64,000 nucleotides of DNA, taken from contig JAJDWR010000036.1 in NCBI GenBank assembly GCA_022825505.1, positions 70,034 to 134,033 on the forward strand, given 5' to 3'. Below, one piece after another: positions 7,200 to 15,231 of the stretch. The stretch is from Gammaproteobacteria bacterium. GTDB lineage: Bacteria; Pseudomonadota; Gammaproteobacteria; Steroidobacterales; Rariloculaceae. Under the pieces are notes generated by a model that searched no databases, was not told the origin of the DNA, and saw nothing but the letters and a program-made list of their open reading frames with translations. The stretch's first letter is position 1. Every line of letters starts with the position of its first letter. Position numbers and translations under genes: made by a program.

Positions 7200-7877
7200 T
7201 CACTCGCAAACCACACCGTCTCCGTCCCCGTCGGTCATGTGGGGATAGGCCGGATGATTGCGTCGGACAGGAGCGATCCCGTGCGCGCCGGCTTCGGCGC
7301 AGGTGATGCGTCCATTGCCGTTGTCGTCGTAGAGCGCCAGCGGGTCATCGGTTGAATTTGCCGGCGCGTCGGCAGTGTCGCGCGAGGCTGCCGCAGTAGC
7401 CGATGAGGATGCCCTCAGGCCTTCTGAGGTTCGGCTCACCGGAATCTCGATGGTTTCGTCGCACCAGCCCTGCCTGGTACCACCGTCGTAGGGGCGGCCA
7501 TAACCATTGGCAATCAACAGGTCGGAAAGGCTTTCGCCGCCATGCAGATAGACATGTGCCAGCACCCGCCCTCCGTACAAATCGTTATCGACCTCGGCAA
7601 GCGTGACCGACTCATCGAGCAGCAACTCCCGGACATAATCCCGGGCCGCAACCGCCAGGCGTTTCTCCTGCTCGCAGGCGCCCCTGATCTCCGGCGTGTC
7701 CACGTTTCTGACCCGCACGCTGCCGCTCCAGCCAATGTCCGGCCAGACTTCGGCATCCACGGTAAAGGTGTCGCCGTCGTAGACATCCGTCACCAGGGCG
7801 GTGACCGAAGTCTGGGCCCAGCCCGCACCGCACCAGCAGAAAATGCTCAAAATGGCCAGAAAGTGGACTGGTTTCAT
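7200..7877 (-). CDS. Exported thermonuclease (SNase-like) with C-terminal Excalibur domain
   Basis: 225 residues from ATG 7877, giving a signal peptide (MKPVHFLAILSIFCWCGAGWAQ); the longest frame adds 31 unlikely residues. The SNase domain has DVYDGDTFTV, then the catalytic triad equivalents: arginine in SVRVRNVDTPE, glutamate in DTPE, and arginine in DLYGGRVLA. The tail after a Ser/Ala-rich linker carries acidic calcium-binding elements: DDNGNGRITCAEA, and HMTDGDGDGVVCE of the Excalibur type. Excalibur domains normally carry D-x-D-x-D-G-x-x-C-E, and that is present. Likely a secreted or periplasmic calcium-dependent nuclease for nucleotide scavenging. The gene stands alone on this strand; the divergent sterol-reductase homologue begins about 160 bp upstream. 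Confidence 0.82.
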   Translation of the reverse strand: MKPVHFLAILSIFCWCGAGWAQTSVTALVTDVYDGDTFTVDAEVWPDIGWSGSVRVRNVDTPEIRGACEQEKRLAVAARDYVRELLLDESVTLAEVDNDLYGGRVLAHVYLHGGESLSDLLIANGYGRPYDGGTRQGWCDETIEIPVSRTSEGLRASSSATAAASRDTADAPANSTDDPLALYDDNGNGRITCAEAGAHGIAPVRRNHPAYPHMTDGDGDGVVCE

Positions 7878-8034
7878 TTCGTTCCGGAGATTTATTCTGC
7901 GCGGTTGCCTCCGAAGGTTAAGCCTTGCACGGCGCCGAAGCAATTCCATGGTGAAGCTCTGGTCTTGCAAGCGTAATGCCTCCAGATTCTGTGTAAGCTA
8001 TGGCACCCAGGGACGGAGGAATGTCGATGAACGC

Positions 8035-9153
8035 ATGCAAGGCAGTCTCATGTCAGGGTTGACAACCACGCAGGCCATCGCAGGGTTCCTCACGCCCACC
8101 GCCATCTTCGTCATCTTGCTGGCGCTGCACGTGGTGCTGCCCGCATACCGCGTGGAAGGCTACGCGCACAGGAACCTGGGAGCGGCGCCAGCGCAATATC
8201 GGCTGAACGGGCTCGCCGTTTTTCTGTGCGCCCTGCTGATCTGGTCGCTGGGCCTGACCACCGCACCCCTGGACTGGCTCTGGGTGGTCAAGTGGCACGC
8301 GATTGCCGGCGCGGTGGCATTGAGTGTCGTGGTGACGGTCTGGATCGTGCTGCATGAACAGAGTGACGACCGGAGCCAGCTTGTGCAGTGGCTCGAGGGC
8401 CGTGCATACAACGTGCGCCTTGTTGGGCACGCCGACACGAAGATGTTCCTGTACATCTTCGGCGGCGCGTATCTTGCGCTCAACGCCGTTTCGAGCGCTG
8501 CCTACCACTTCGGCCAGTACGGCGCAGCCTCAAACGTTGGTCTGTTCCTGCACTCGGCGATGTGGGTGTGGTTCATCACGGACTATTTCCTGTTCGAGCG
8601 CGTGCAGTTGTTCACCTTCGATATTTTCGAGGAGCGGCTGGGCTTCAAGTTGATCGCCGGGTGTATCGTCGTCTATCCCCTGCTGTATCCGGTGGCACTG
8701 TGGGGAACGGCAGGCCTACCCGCGCCCGACATCGACCCCTCGCTGAATGTTGTCTGGCTGGGCGGCTCGGCGGCGATCTTCCTGATCGGCTGGATGATTT
8801 CCCGCGGCGCGAACTTCCAGAAATACATGTTCAAGCGCGCGCCGGACCGCGCGTTTCTGGGTCTGATCCAGCCCGCGACCGTAACCGACGGCAAGCGCAC
8901 GCTCCTGTGCAGCGGCTTCTGGGGCGCTTCACGCCACATGAACTACTTCGGCGAGATCCTGGAGGCGCTGGGAATGGCGCTGGCCCTCGGGCACTTCACC
9001 AATTTCTGGGCCTGGATCTACTTCATCTACCTGACGGTGTTCTTCGTCTCGCGCGAACGCATCGACGAGCGCCGATGCGCCGCCAAGTACGGTGACCTGT
9101 GGAGGCAGTACCGGGAACGAGTGCCCCACCGGTTGGTTCCCGGCCTGTATTGA
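8035..9153 (+). CDS. ERG4/ERG24-type sterol reductase homologue
   Basis: 372 residues from ATG 8035; ATG 8050 is the alternative. Polytopic membrane protein with about 8-9 hydrophobic segments. The C-terminus carries the sterol C14/C24 reductase family signatures: LLCSGFWGASRHMNYFGE at residues ~290-307 (family LLxSGWWGxARHxNYxGD), then SRERIDERRCAAKYGDLW and YRERVPHRLVPGLY (family RDxxxCxxKYGxDWxxYxxxVPYRIxPxxY). Family members reduce C=C bonds of sterols with NADPH. No other sterol gene is seen nearby, so the substrate could be an acquired sterol or another polycyclic isoprenoid. A strong SD (GGACGGAGGA, 8011-8020) lies upstream, but its optimally spaced ATG (8027) opens an 11-codon frame overlapping this gene's start. 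Confidence 0.78.
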   Translation: MQGSLMSGLTTTQAIAGFLTPTAIFVILLALHVVLPAYRVEGYAHRNLGAAPAQYRLNGLAVFLCALLIWSLGLTTAPLDWLWVVKWHAIAGAVALSVVVTVWIVLHEQSDDRSQLVQWLEGRAYNVRLVGHADTKMFLYIFGGAYLALNAVSSAAYHFGQYGAASNVGLFLHSAMWVWFITDYFLFERVQLFTFDIFEERLGFKLIAGCIVVYPLLYPVALWGTAGLPAPDIDPSLNVVWLGGSAAIFLIGWMISRGANFQKYMFKRAPDRAFLGLIQPATVTDGKRTLLCSGFWGASRHMNYFGEILEALGMALALGHFTNFWAWIYFIYLTVFFVSRERIDERRCAAKYGDLWRQYRERVPHRLVPGLY

Positions 9154-9276
9154 TCGGCCGACCGGATGCGATGACCCGAAGGCCGACTGTCAGCCGGGCC
9201 GGATACGGAATCGTCTGATTCGATTGCCCACCCTGAGTCGGGCACTCAGGACTGACCCAGGCAAGCCGGGATCGAG

Positions 9277-9756
9277 CTAGAGTTCGCCTGCCAGCGCCTG
9301 CCCCTGCAGGGAGTCCGGCGGATACTCCGATAGCTCTATCCGCACGCCCTGCGGATCGAAGATGTTCGACAGGATCGCCTGGGTGCTGCCCCGGCGAGTC
9401 TCGCTGGGCTCGGCGCCGCGGCCCTCGTACATCGCACGGACCGATTCCATGTCAGCGACCTGAACGCCGAAGTGGTTGAGTCCCGGCGCGCTGTTCTCAT
9501 TCGCCCGCGTCAGCTCAACGAACGTGGTCTCGCTTACGCGCAGATAGACCAGGAAGGGCTCATCGGCGTCGTTCGTGACCCGGAACGCTTCCTCGTAGCC
9601 CATCGTTTCGGTATAGAAGGCGATGGATTCATCCATGTCCGCAACCGCGATACCCACGTGATTGAGCTGAATGACGCCCGGGTTCATCTGGGCAATGGCC
9701 GCCTGAATCAGGATCGCGACAAGTGCGCCGCTGGAGAAGAAAGTAAATCCGCGCAT
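9277..9756 (-). CDS. Exported VOC (glyoxalase-fold) protein
   Basis: 159 residues from ATG 9756, with SD AGGGAG. An N-terminal signal peptide (MRGFTFFSSGALVAILIQ, cleavage near AIAQ) precedes a single vicinal-oxygen-chelate domain: LNHVGIAVADMDESIAFYTE at ~30-49, VSETTFVELT, LNHFGVQVADME and FDPQGVRIELSEYP. Metal ligands expected for VOC enzymes are H33 (LNHVG), the glutamate of FVELT, H in LNHFG and the glutamate of RIELSEY. VOC proteins include glyoxalases, extradiol dioxygenases and antibiotic-resistance proteins; a periplasmic one is less usual. It lies about 115 bp upstream of, but downstream in transcription from, the NAT gene on the same strand. Substrate unknown. Confidence 0.75.
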   Translation of the reverse strand: MRGFTFFSSGALVAILIQAAIAQMNPGVIQLNHVGIAVADMDESIAFYTETMGYEEAFRVTNDADEPFLVYLRVSETTFVELTRANENSAPGLNHFGVQVADMESVRAMYEGRGAEPSETRRGSTQAILSNIFDPQGVRIELSEYPPDSLQGQALAGEL

Positions 9757-9871
9757 GGTTGGCTCCCTGTTTTGAGTGTCGATGATGATTCCACAACTGC
9801 AGAGTAATCGATAGTGCCGGAAGCCAGAACAATGGACGCTCGACCCGGCATCACACATTCGATGGGCAATA

Positions 9872-10687
9872 TCAACTCCTCGACCACTCCTCATGGCGAG
9901 CCACAACTCCGGCCCAAAGCTCCGCGACGCCGGGGATTTCCCGGCCGCACAGTTCCGAAACCGTAGCCGCCAGTTCCTCCGCTGACTCCAACAACGTGGA
10001 CCGCTTGCCAGTAGCGGTCGTCGTCGCCAGGACTCGCCCCCGCAGGCACACGTGCGCGTCCGGCATTCGTTTCTGAACGATCAGGTTCCGGACGAACCCT
10101 GACTGGGGATCGGTCTGTAGTTGGTTGCTCTTTGCCGACAGCGCAGCCTCGTCAGCGGGTTTGGCGGCAAATTCGTAATTCGAAGTGCCGTCGGCCGATT
10201 CCTCAAACAGGCGCCAGTACCCCTCTTCGAAAAATCGGAGCCGGATACGGTACGGAGCCTGCCTGTACTCGCCCTCGGCCAAAGCGATAGGCGCGATCAT
10301 GCTGCCACCAAAGCCAGCATCTGCCAGGTAGACGGGTTGCCGGGCGCCCGGTTCGCGAACCAGGAGACTCAGGTGGTTGTTGAGCGCCGCGTCTCCGCGC
10401 TCGTCGCGGCGCACGGCCCCTGCGACTCGCATGACTTCGAATCCCATTTCGGCCAACGCCCACCCAAACAGTCCATTCTGCTCGTAACACCAGCCGCCGC
10501 GGCCACGCTCGACAATCTTTTCGAATGCGTCCTCCACGTCGATCGTGAGCGTTCGTCCCAGTTGGACATCAATGTTTTCGAAGGGGACCGAACAGGCGTG
10601 CACCGGGAGCAACGAGGCCAGCGTCGACACCGTCGGCCGGGCATCGCCGCGGTATCCGATTCGATCGAGGTAACGTCTGAGGTTCAA
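9872..10687 (-). CDS. nat: Arylamine N-acetyltransferase
   Basis: Cytosolic acetyl-CoA:arylamine N-acetyltransferase of 271 residues, the usual length (~275). The cysteine-histidine-aspartate triad is visible: C67 in RGGWCYEQN, H105 in NNHLSLLV and D123 in LADAGFGG. The N-terminus (MNLRRYLDRIGYRGDARPT) and the VPFENID block are diagnostic. Members acetylate arylamines and hydrazines, detoxifying xenobiotics or acting in catabolism. The gene overlaps the preceding VOC gene by 4 bp (its start codon overlaps the VOC stop), so the two are probably translated from one mRNA; the exported VOC gene follows in the same direction. Confidence 0.92.
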   Translation of the reverse strand: MNLRRYLDRIGYRGDARPTVSTLASLLPVHACSVPFENIDVQLGRTLTIDVEDAFEKIVERGRGGWCYEQNGLFGWALAEMGFEVMRVAGAVRRDERGDAALNNHLSLLVREPGARQPVYLADAGFGGSMIAPIALAEGEYRQAPYRIRLRFFEEGYWRLFEESADGTSNYEFAAKPADEAALSAKSNQLQTDPQSGFVRNLIVQKRMPDAHVCLRGRVLATTTATGKRSTLLESAEELAATVSELCGREIPGVAELWAGVVARHEEWSRS

Positions 10688-11055
10688 TTGCGTCGCCGGT
10701 AGCTTTGCCGCAGCATCAGCAAGTGGCGGTCGGGATCCTCAAGCGTTGCAACGCGGGCAATTTGCTTGACATCCGTAATCTCACTTACCTCTATCCTGAG
10801 TTCACTCAGCGCCTCGACAGCCACGTCGATATCCTCGACCTCGATCACCAGAACAGGCCCTCCCCGCTTCACTTCCTGCACTTCGGCGAGCCCGATTCGC
10901 ACGTTCCCGGAGTCGCTCTCCAGTTCCGCCCAGCCCAGACGCTCGTCTTTCAGGCGCAGGCTGAAGCCGAGCTTGCCCCCATAGAAGGCCAGCGATTTCT
11001 TCAGGCTGCCGACCGGAATCGAAATCAGTGCACCGAGCTTAGATATTCTTTGCAT
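10684..11055 (-). CDS. Cytoplasmic VOC-family protein
   Basis: 123-residue single-domain VOC protein without signal peptide. It begins MQRISKLGALISIPVG and includes SLAFYGGKLGFSLRL, the central GWAELESDSGNVRIGLAE and a C-terminal VATLEDPDRHLLMLRQS, giving two beta-alpha-beta-beta-beta modules. The usual first-strand histidine ligand is not obvious, so metal binding and enzymatic activity are doubtful. Its stop overlaps the start of the arylamine N-acetyltransferase gene by 4 bp, suggesting functional coupling such as binding or detoxifying the same aromatic amine class (inference). Divergent from the PepSY gene at 11120. Confidence 0.75.
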   Translation of the reverse strand: MQRISKLGALISIPVGSLKKSLAFYGGKLGFSLRLKDERLGWAELESDSGNVRIGLAEVQEVKRGGPVLVIEVEDIDVAVEALSELRIEVSEITDVKQIARVATLEDPDRHLLMLRQSYRRRN

Positions 11056-11119
11056 TGCGATCCTCTCTGGCCGGTAACATTAGCGCACAAGTATCGCGGA
11101 TGAAATGTTGGGTTGATCG

Positions 11120-11740
11120 ATGGTCAAGGCACATCCCTTCATGCCGGGTTCCTGGCAAACGCCCACTTTCCTGAAATGGTTGAGGCGCACGCACGCCTGG
11201 CTGGGCCTCGCCGGCGCCGTTGCCGGCGTGCTGTTCTCGATCACCACCTTGTTCATGGAGTATGACGACTTCGGATTGAACGACGAAGCGGTCCCCAACG
11301 AGGTGATGGAGTTCGCGGTGCCCGAATCGGCACTGGTCTCCTGGGATGACTTTCGCGCCTACGCCCGCGAGCAGGTCGGTGCACGCCGTTCGGGCGCGTC
11401 TCCCAGAAACTTCACGCCCAGTGACGATCCCATCAATTACCAGGTCCGCTTCAATTCCCCCGGCGATGCGATCGATGTCCGATTCCAGGAGGGCGATGAC
11501 GTGGCCCAGGCCACTCGGACGAACCGCTCGTTCATCGACACACTCAACCGGCTCCATCGCGCCGAGGGCGGCCCCCTCGGCTGGCGCATTCTGAGCGACG
11601 CCTATACCGGCGCCCTGGTCGTGCTGGCCCTCACCGGCGTACTGATGTGGAGCCGCCTGCACGGGCACCGTTTGCTGGGCATTGGCCTGTTCACGGGCAT
11701 GTTTGCATTTGCCATGTACTTCATGACGCTGACGCCATGA
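11120..11740 (+). CDS. PepSY-associated transmembrane protein
   Basis: 206 residues. One TM helix follows the PepSY-TM motif FLKWLRRTHAWLGLAGAVAG (residues ~16-35), then a periplasmic loop of about 120 residues rich in acidic residues (SWDDFRAYARE, FRIQ-like beta strands). Two C-terminal helices follow (DAYTGALVVLALTGVLMWSR, then LLGIGLFTGMFAFAMYFMTL). The His in RTHAWLG and another in LNRLHRAEGG match the histidine positions of PiuB-type proteins. It is half the size of classical PepSY-TM proteins, and the next gene encodes a second half-sized protein with the same architecture, so the pair may form a heterodimer. Start ATG 11120; the 3' end overlaps the next gene's ATG by 4 bp. Confidence 0.72.
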   Translation: MVKAHPFMPGSWQTPTFLKWLRRTHAWLGLAGAVAGVLFSITTLFMEYDDFGLNDEAVPNEVMEFAVPESALVSWDDFRAYAREQVGARRSGASPRNFTPSDDPINYQVRFNSPGDAIDVRFQEGDDVAQATRTNRSFIDTLNRLHRAEGGPLGWRILSDAYTGALVVLALTGVLMWSRLHGHRLLGIGLFTGMFAFAMYFMTLTP

Positions 11741-12480
11741 TGAGAGCGGGAAAGAAAAAACGCGGCATGGCATCGCACCCGCTGATGCCCTCCCCCATCG
11801 CGACCCCCATCGGCGTGCGATGGGTGAAGAAAACCCATGCGTGGACGGGAATCTCCACTGCCATTCTGGCACTGATATTCGCCTGGTCCGGCTTCATGCT
11901 CAATCACCGCACCCACTTTACGCTGGGTGCACCGGCGCTGACCGACGAGTTCGCCATTCCGGCGCCGCGCGCCGGCTTCGGGTCTCCGCAGGAATTGGCC
12001 GACTACCTCGTTGCCGAATACGGGCTGCGCACGACCCCGACGCTCGAGCGTAGCGAGGCAATACCCCAACCTGCCGGTCGGGGCATGGGTATGAACCAGC
12101 TACCGGTCGGCACGTCACCGGCAATGGGGGGCGGCCGCCGCGGAGGCGGTGGCGCCGCCGCCCAGGGTCCGAGTTTCTCCGCAAGCTGGCAAGCGCCCGG
12201 GGGCGATTTCAGCGGCGAATGGGTCGTGGGTTCCAGCGAGATCGCTGTTACCCAGAGTGACCGCGGATTCAACCGCATCGTCAATCGGCTCCACAGCGGC
12301 CGCGGCCTGGAAGGCGGCGCCTGGCACTTCGTGATAAGCGCTTACGCCGTGATGCTGCTGTTTCTCAGCTTGACCGGCACAATGCTATGGAGTCGGGTCA
12401 GCGGCCCGGCAAGGCTGGGAGGCGGCCTTCTGGGTGCATCCCTGCTGTTGATCGGCGCCTGGATTATCGTAGGCCCCTGA
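11737..12480 (+). CDS. PepSY-associated transmembrane protein, paired with preceding gene
   Basis: 247 residues from ATG 11737 inside the upstream stop codon (ATGATGA), implying translational coupling. Same layout as its neighbour: a short basic N-terminus (MMRAGKKKRG), VRWVKKTHAWTGISTAILAL, a periplasmic domain with a low-complexity Gly/Met/Ala-rich stretch at residues ~115-145 (GMGMNQLP...GGGRRGGGGAAAQG), NRLHSGRGLEGGAWHFVISA and two C-terminal helices. Similarity to the preceding protein (HAWxG, NRLH, TGxxxWSR) indicates ancient duplication. Role probably in metal or haem-related membrane redox, by family only. The loop insert could be disordered. Confidence 0.7.
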   Translation: MMRAGKKKRGMASHPLMPSPIATPIGVRWVKKTHAWTGISTAILALIFAWSGFMLNHRTHFTLGAPALTDEFAIPAPRAGFGSPQELADYLVAEYGLRTTPTLERSEAIPQPAGRGMGMNQLPVGTSPAMGGGRRGGGGAAAQGPSFSASWQAPGGDFSGEWVVGSSEIAVTQSDRGFNRIVNRLHSGRGLEGGAWHFVISAYAVMLLFLSLTGTMLWSRVSGPARLGGGLLGASLLLIGAWIIVGP

Positions 12481-12498
12481 CTCCCGCCCTATCGGCTA

Positions 12499-12602
12499 CC
12501 CATTGGCTCCCGACCGATCCGCGACCCATTGGCTCCCGACCGATCCGCGACCCACTGGCGCCCGACCGATCCGCGGCCCATTGGTTCCCGACCGACTCCG
12601 GA
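12499..12602. repeat. Four tandem copies of a 26-bp unit
   Basis: Units at 12499-12524, 12525-12550, 12551-12576 and 12577-12602. The first two are identical, the third differs at a few positions and the fourth diverges at its 3' end. Each begins CCCA(T/C)TGG and contains CCCGACCGA. The array lies between the convergent PepSY-pair and MFS genes, outside any credible coding frame, and 26 bp is not a multiple of three. There are no spacers, so it is not CRISPR. A minisatellite arising by slippage is the simplest reading. Confidence 0.9.
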
Positions 12603-12650
12603 CTTGCCCTGCTTCAGGTGAAACGCCCAGGGGCCGCCCCGGCAGTCGTC

Positions 12651-14096
12651 TCAGGATGCGTCCTCACCCCCGCGCGCATCCCGCAATCTCCGCGCCCAGC
12701 CCGCCCCGACAACCAGCAATGTCGCGATGAATGCCAGCGCTGCCTGCACCGTAAAGGACGATTCCACCACGTTGAGGTAGCCGAACATCATGTCGTGCAC
12801 GAAGTCACTGCCCGGCTCGGAGATCGGCCCGGGTCCCATGTGAATCGAGAGCTGGATCATCACCACGGTCATGCTTGCCAACATACCGAGCGAGCGGGCC
12901 TTCGCGGACAGCGCCGAGGCAATACTGAGCTGCCGACCCTTGACGCTGTGCATGATCCGGCTCACGTTGGGCGCCGAGAACATACCCAGCCCCACGCCCT
13001 GCGCGGTCAGGACCAGGATCAGGTACTCCACTGGCGTTCCCGCCGAAATCCGCGTAGCCAGCAACAAGCTCACCATGACCAGAAAGGCGCCGAGTCCGGC
13101 CACGCTTTTCGCCCGGTAGCGGTCCGCCAGATGGCCCGAAAATGGCGCCATCAGCGCCATGCAAAGCGGCGAGATCACCAGCAGCAACCCCGCTTCCTGC
13201 GCGGTGTACCCGCTGACAAGCTGCAGAAAGATGCTGAACAGGAACGTCATGGCGAATCCCGCGGCATAGACGAGGAACTGGGACGTCAACCCTCGGGAAT
13301 AATCCCGGTTGGCGCGGATCGCGCTCAGCTTCATCATGGGCTCCTCGCTGCGTTCCTCCAGGGCGAAGAACGCGACACACGCAACCAGGCCGGCGCCCAG
13401 CAACCAATACCCAAGTTGCTGTTCTCCCAATATCGAGCTGCCCGAGACCAGCAGCAGCACGGCGACGATGATCAGGACGGTGGATGGCCAGTTGAGTATC
13501 GGCCTGGAAAACGCCCAGCGCCCTTCGCGCGCCGACTCTACAACCAGAAAGGCGGCAAACAGCGGAATGGAAGTAATGAAAAATACCCAGCGCCACCCCA
13601 ATTGGGTCGTAATGAACCCGGCAACCAGCGGCCCCGCCGCCAGCCCGCAGTAGACGGCGCCCATGCAGATTCCGACGGCCCTGCCCCTCACGCCCGCGGG
13701 TGTCGCCTCGAAGAGAATGGCCATCACGGTCGCGCCCATGAACGCGGAAGCGATCCCCTGAACGACCCGGACGGCGACGATGGAGCCCGTGGACGGTAGC
13801 CAGCCGATGGCCAGGGTCGCACAGGCGTACACCAGCAATCCGGCGCTGAAGAGCGTGCGCTTGTCCGCATGCTGGGCCACGCACCCCAGCGGCAGCAGGA
13901 ACGCGGCGCCCGCTGCCAGGTAGACCGTTTCGATCAGCCCCAGTCCGACGCCGCTCGTCCCAAGCTCCAGACCGAGCGACGGCAGCGTCACGCCGACACC
14001 GGAGTACATGAACGGCAGCGCGAACTGGGTCAGCGCAAGGACATAGACCAGCGGGGGCAGCGCGACGCTGTTCTTGTCCGATGACAGCACCGCCAT
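12651..14096 (-). CDS. MFS transporter, DHA2 (14-TM) drug-exporter type
   Basis: 481 residues from ATG 14096 (preceded by a GGGGGGAA purine-rich stretch). The longer frame upstream is poorer. The protein has the MFS signature between TM2 and TM3 (GCVAQHADKRTLFSAGLL), motif C-like IASAFMGATVMAILFEATP and GAVYCGLAAGPLVAGF in TM5, and roughly 14 hydrophobic segments, which places it near EmrB/QacA proton-driven exporters. Expected activity is efflux of toxic amphiphiles or metabolites across the inner membrane. No adaptor gene is adjacent, so it would act alone. Convergent with the PepSY pair across the tandem repeat; the next gene upstream (14194-15231) is on the same strand, 97 bp away. Confidence 0.85.
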   Translation of the reverse strand: MAVLSSDKNSVALPPLVYVLALTQFALPFMYSGVGVTLPSLGLELGTSGVGLGLIETVYLAAGAAFLLPLGCVAQHADKRTLFSAGLLVYACATLAIGWLPSTGSIVAVRVVQGIASAFMGATVMAILFEATPAGVRGRAVGICMGAVYCGLAAGPLVAGFITTQLGWRWVFFITSIPLFAAFLVVESAREGRWAFSRPILNWPSTVLIIVAVLLLVSGSSILGEQQLGYWLLGAGLVACVAFFALEERSEEPMMKLSAIRANRDYSRGLTSQFLVYAAGFAMTFLFSIFLQLVSGYTAQEAGLLLVISPLCMALMAPFSGHLADRYRAKSVAGLGAFLVMVSLLLATRISAGTPVEYLILVLTAQGVGLGMFSAPNVSRIMHSVKGRQLSIASALSAKARSLGMLASMTVVMIQLSIHMGPGPISEPGSDFVHDMMFGYLNVVESSFTVQAALAFIATLLVVGAGWARRLRDARGGEDAS

Positions 14097-14193
14097 CGTG
14101 TTCCCCCCTTTTCTCCAATGCCGCCGGGTTTGCCTGGTCACTCTACCAAACCAGGTGAGTCATCTTCGCCGGATTGGAATGCGCAGGTACAGG

Positions 14194-15231
14194 CTACGGC
14201 AGGCTGAACCGTGTGGCGACCTCGGGGTCGCAATCGTAGCGGTAGAACTCGAAGTCAGGCGTGTAGTCCCAGTTCAGGGTGCCGCTGAAGCTCTCCGCCA
14301 GAAATTCCGGATCTTCAAGAAACACGTCGAGCGTCAAACTGCGGCCGTCGTCGTTCAGCGTATAGCGTTCGACCACATGCTTCTGCGTACCGGACGCGAT
14401 TCCGATGCCATAAGGCGATCTGTGCTCGGCGAAGAGCCGAGTGTCGACGACCAGCGTCTCGCCCTCCCAGTGGCCGATGGAGTGACCGAGGCGCGTGCGC
14501 TCGCCGTCAACCGGATGCTCCCGCCCGTCGGTATATACGATGCGCTCTGCGTCGAACCACTCATCACGAATGATGACGCGGTCGTCGAATATCTCGATCT
14601 GGTTGAGATAATGCGGTGACGTCAGTCCCGCGACCAGGCCATAGCCGTAGCAGACCGCATTCGGGTTATCCCGATCATGATCGTAGGTATCGATCGATGC
14701 CTGACCTGCCTCGGTCACCGGAACCGTCATGAACTCGGCAAACAACCCGCTCAGGACTTCGATCGGCGCGTCGGGCTCCAGACGCGACTTCCAGGTGCCG
14801 CTGATGTCGGATGTGGTCTCTGTCGCGCTGGACGGAAGGATGCCTTGCCTGAGCACCGTCCCATCCGCCGTCGTCAGGGACTCCAGCAGCGCGTAGCGCC
14901 GGTCGCTGTTCTGCTCCGGATGCATTCTGAGCTGGATGACATCGCCCGGCCTGAGCGAGTCTGCCGACCAGCCGCTGTGGGCAAGAATCGGGGTGCTGCC
15001 GGACTCGATTTCCCATTCGGCACGTTCTCCGTTTTCGTTCCCGGTGGCAACCCGGAAGTAGACATGCGGATTACGCCAGTCGAAGTCCACCACTGTGGCT
15101 TCGAATGCGACCACCACGTTGCGGTCGATCCGAATGTAGCTGTGGTGCGCAAGGCCGGATGAGCCAACGGCAAGAAAAACCAGCATTGCACCTGCCGCCG
15201 AGGCGTTAGCCCGGAGTGTGAGAGCATTCAT
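14194..15231 (-). CDS. Secreted DUF6152 plus C-terminal-domain fusion protein, hutC-coupled
   Basis: 345 residues with a signal peptide (cut near GLA-HHSY). The N-terminal DUF6152 domain begins with the hallmark HHS after the signal sequence and contains FDWRNPHVYFRV (NPH motif) and the PGDVIQLRMHP strand. A second beta-rich domain of unknown function follows from ~140 (ISGTWKSR), carrying the family hallmark LGHSIGHWEGETLVVDT, IVYTDGREHP, VVERYTLNDDG and a final YRYDCDP. Its start codon overlaps the hutC stop by 4 bp, so it is probably produced with HutC and repressed by it. No biochemical function is known to me; closest in-window relative is 43643-44635. Confidence 0.7.
   Translation of the reverse strand: MNALTLRANASAAGAMLVFLAVGSSGLAHHSYIRIDRNVVVAFEATVVDFDWRNPHVYFRVATGNENGERAEWEIESGSTPILAHSGWSADSLRPGDVIQLRMHPEQNSDRRYALLESLTTADGTVLRQGILPSSATETTSDISGTWKSRLEPDAPIEVLSGLFAEFMTVPVTEAGQASIDTYDHDRDNPNAVCYGYGLVAGLTSPHYLNQIEIFDDRVIIRDEWFDAERIVYTDGREHPVDGERTRLGHSIGHWEGETLVVDTRLFAEHRSPYGIGIASGTQKHVVERYTLNDDGRSLTLDVFLEDPEFLAESFSGTLNWDYTPDFEFYRYDCDPEVATRFSLP

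Noticed and set aside
12499..12602. CRISPR array
   Set aside because: Repeats are contiguous without spacers and there are only four units; no cas genes are nearby.
12387..13799. 470-codon plus-strand frame antisense to the MFS transporter
   Set aside because: Low-complexity Arg/Gln/His-rich translation with no family resemblance; it mirrors the transporter gene in high-GC DNA. The minus-strand MFS gene is clear.
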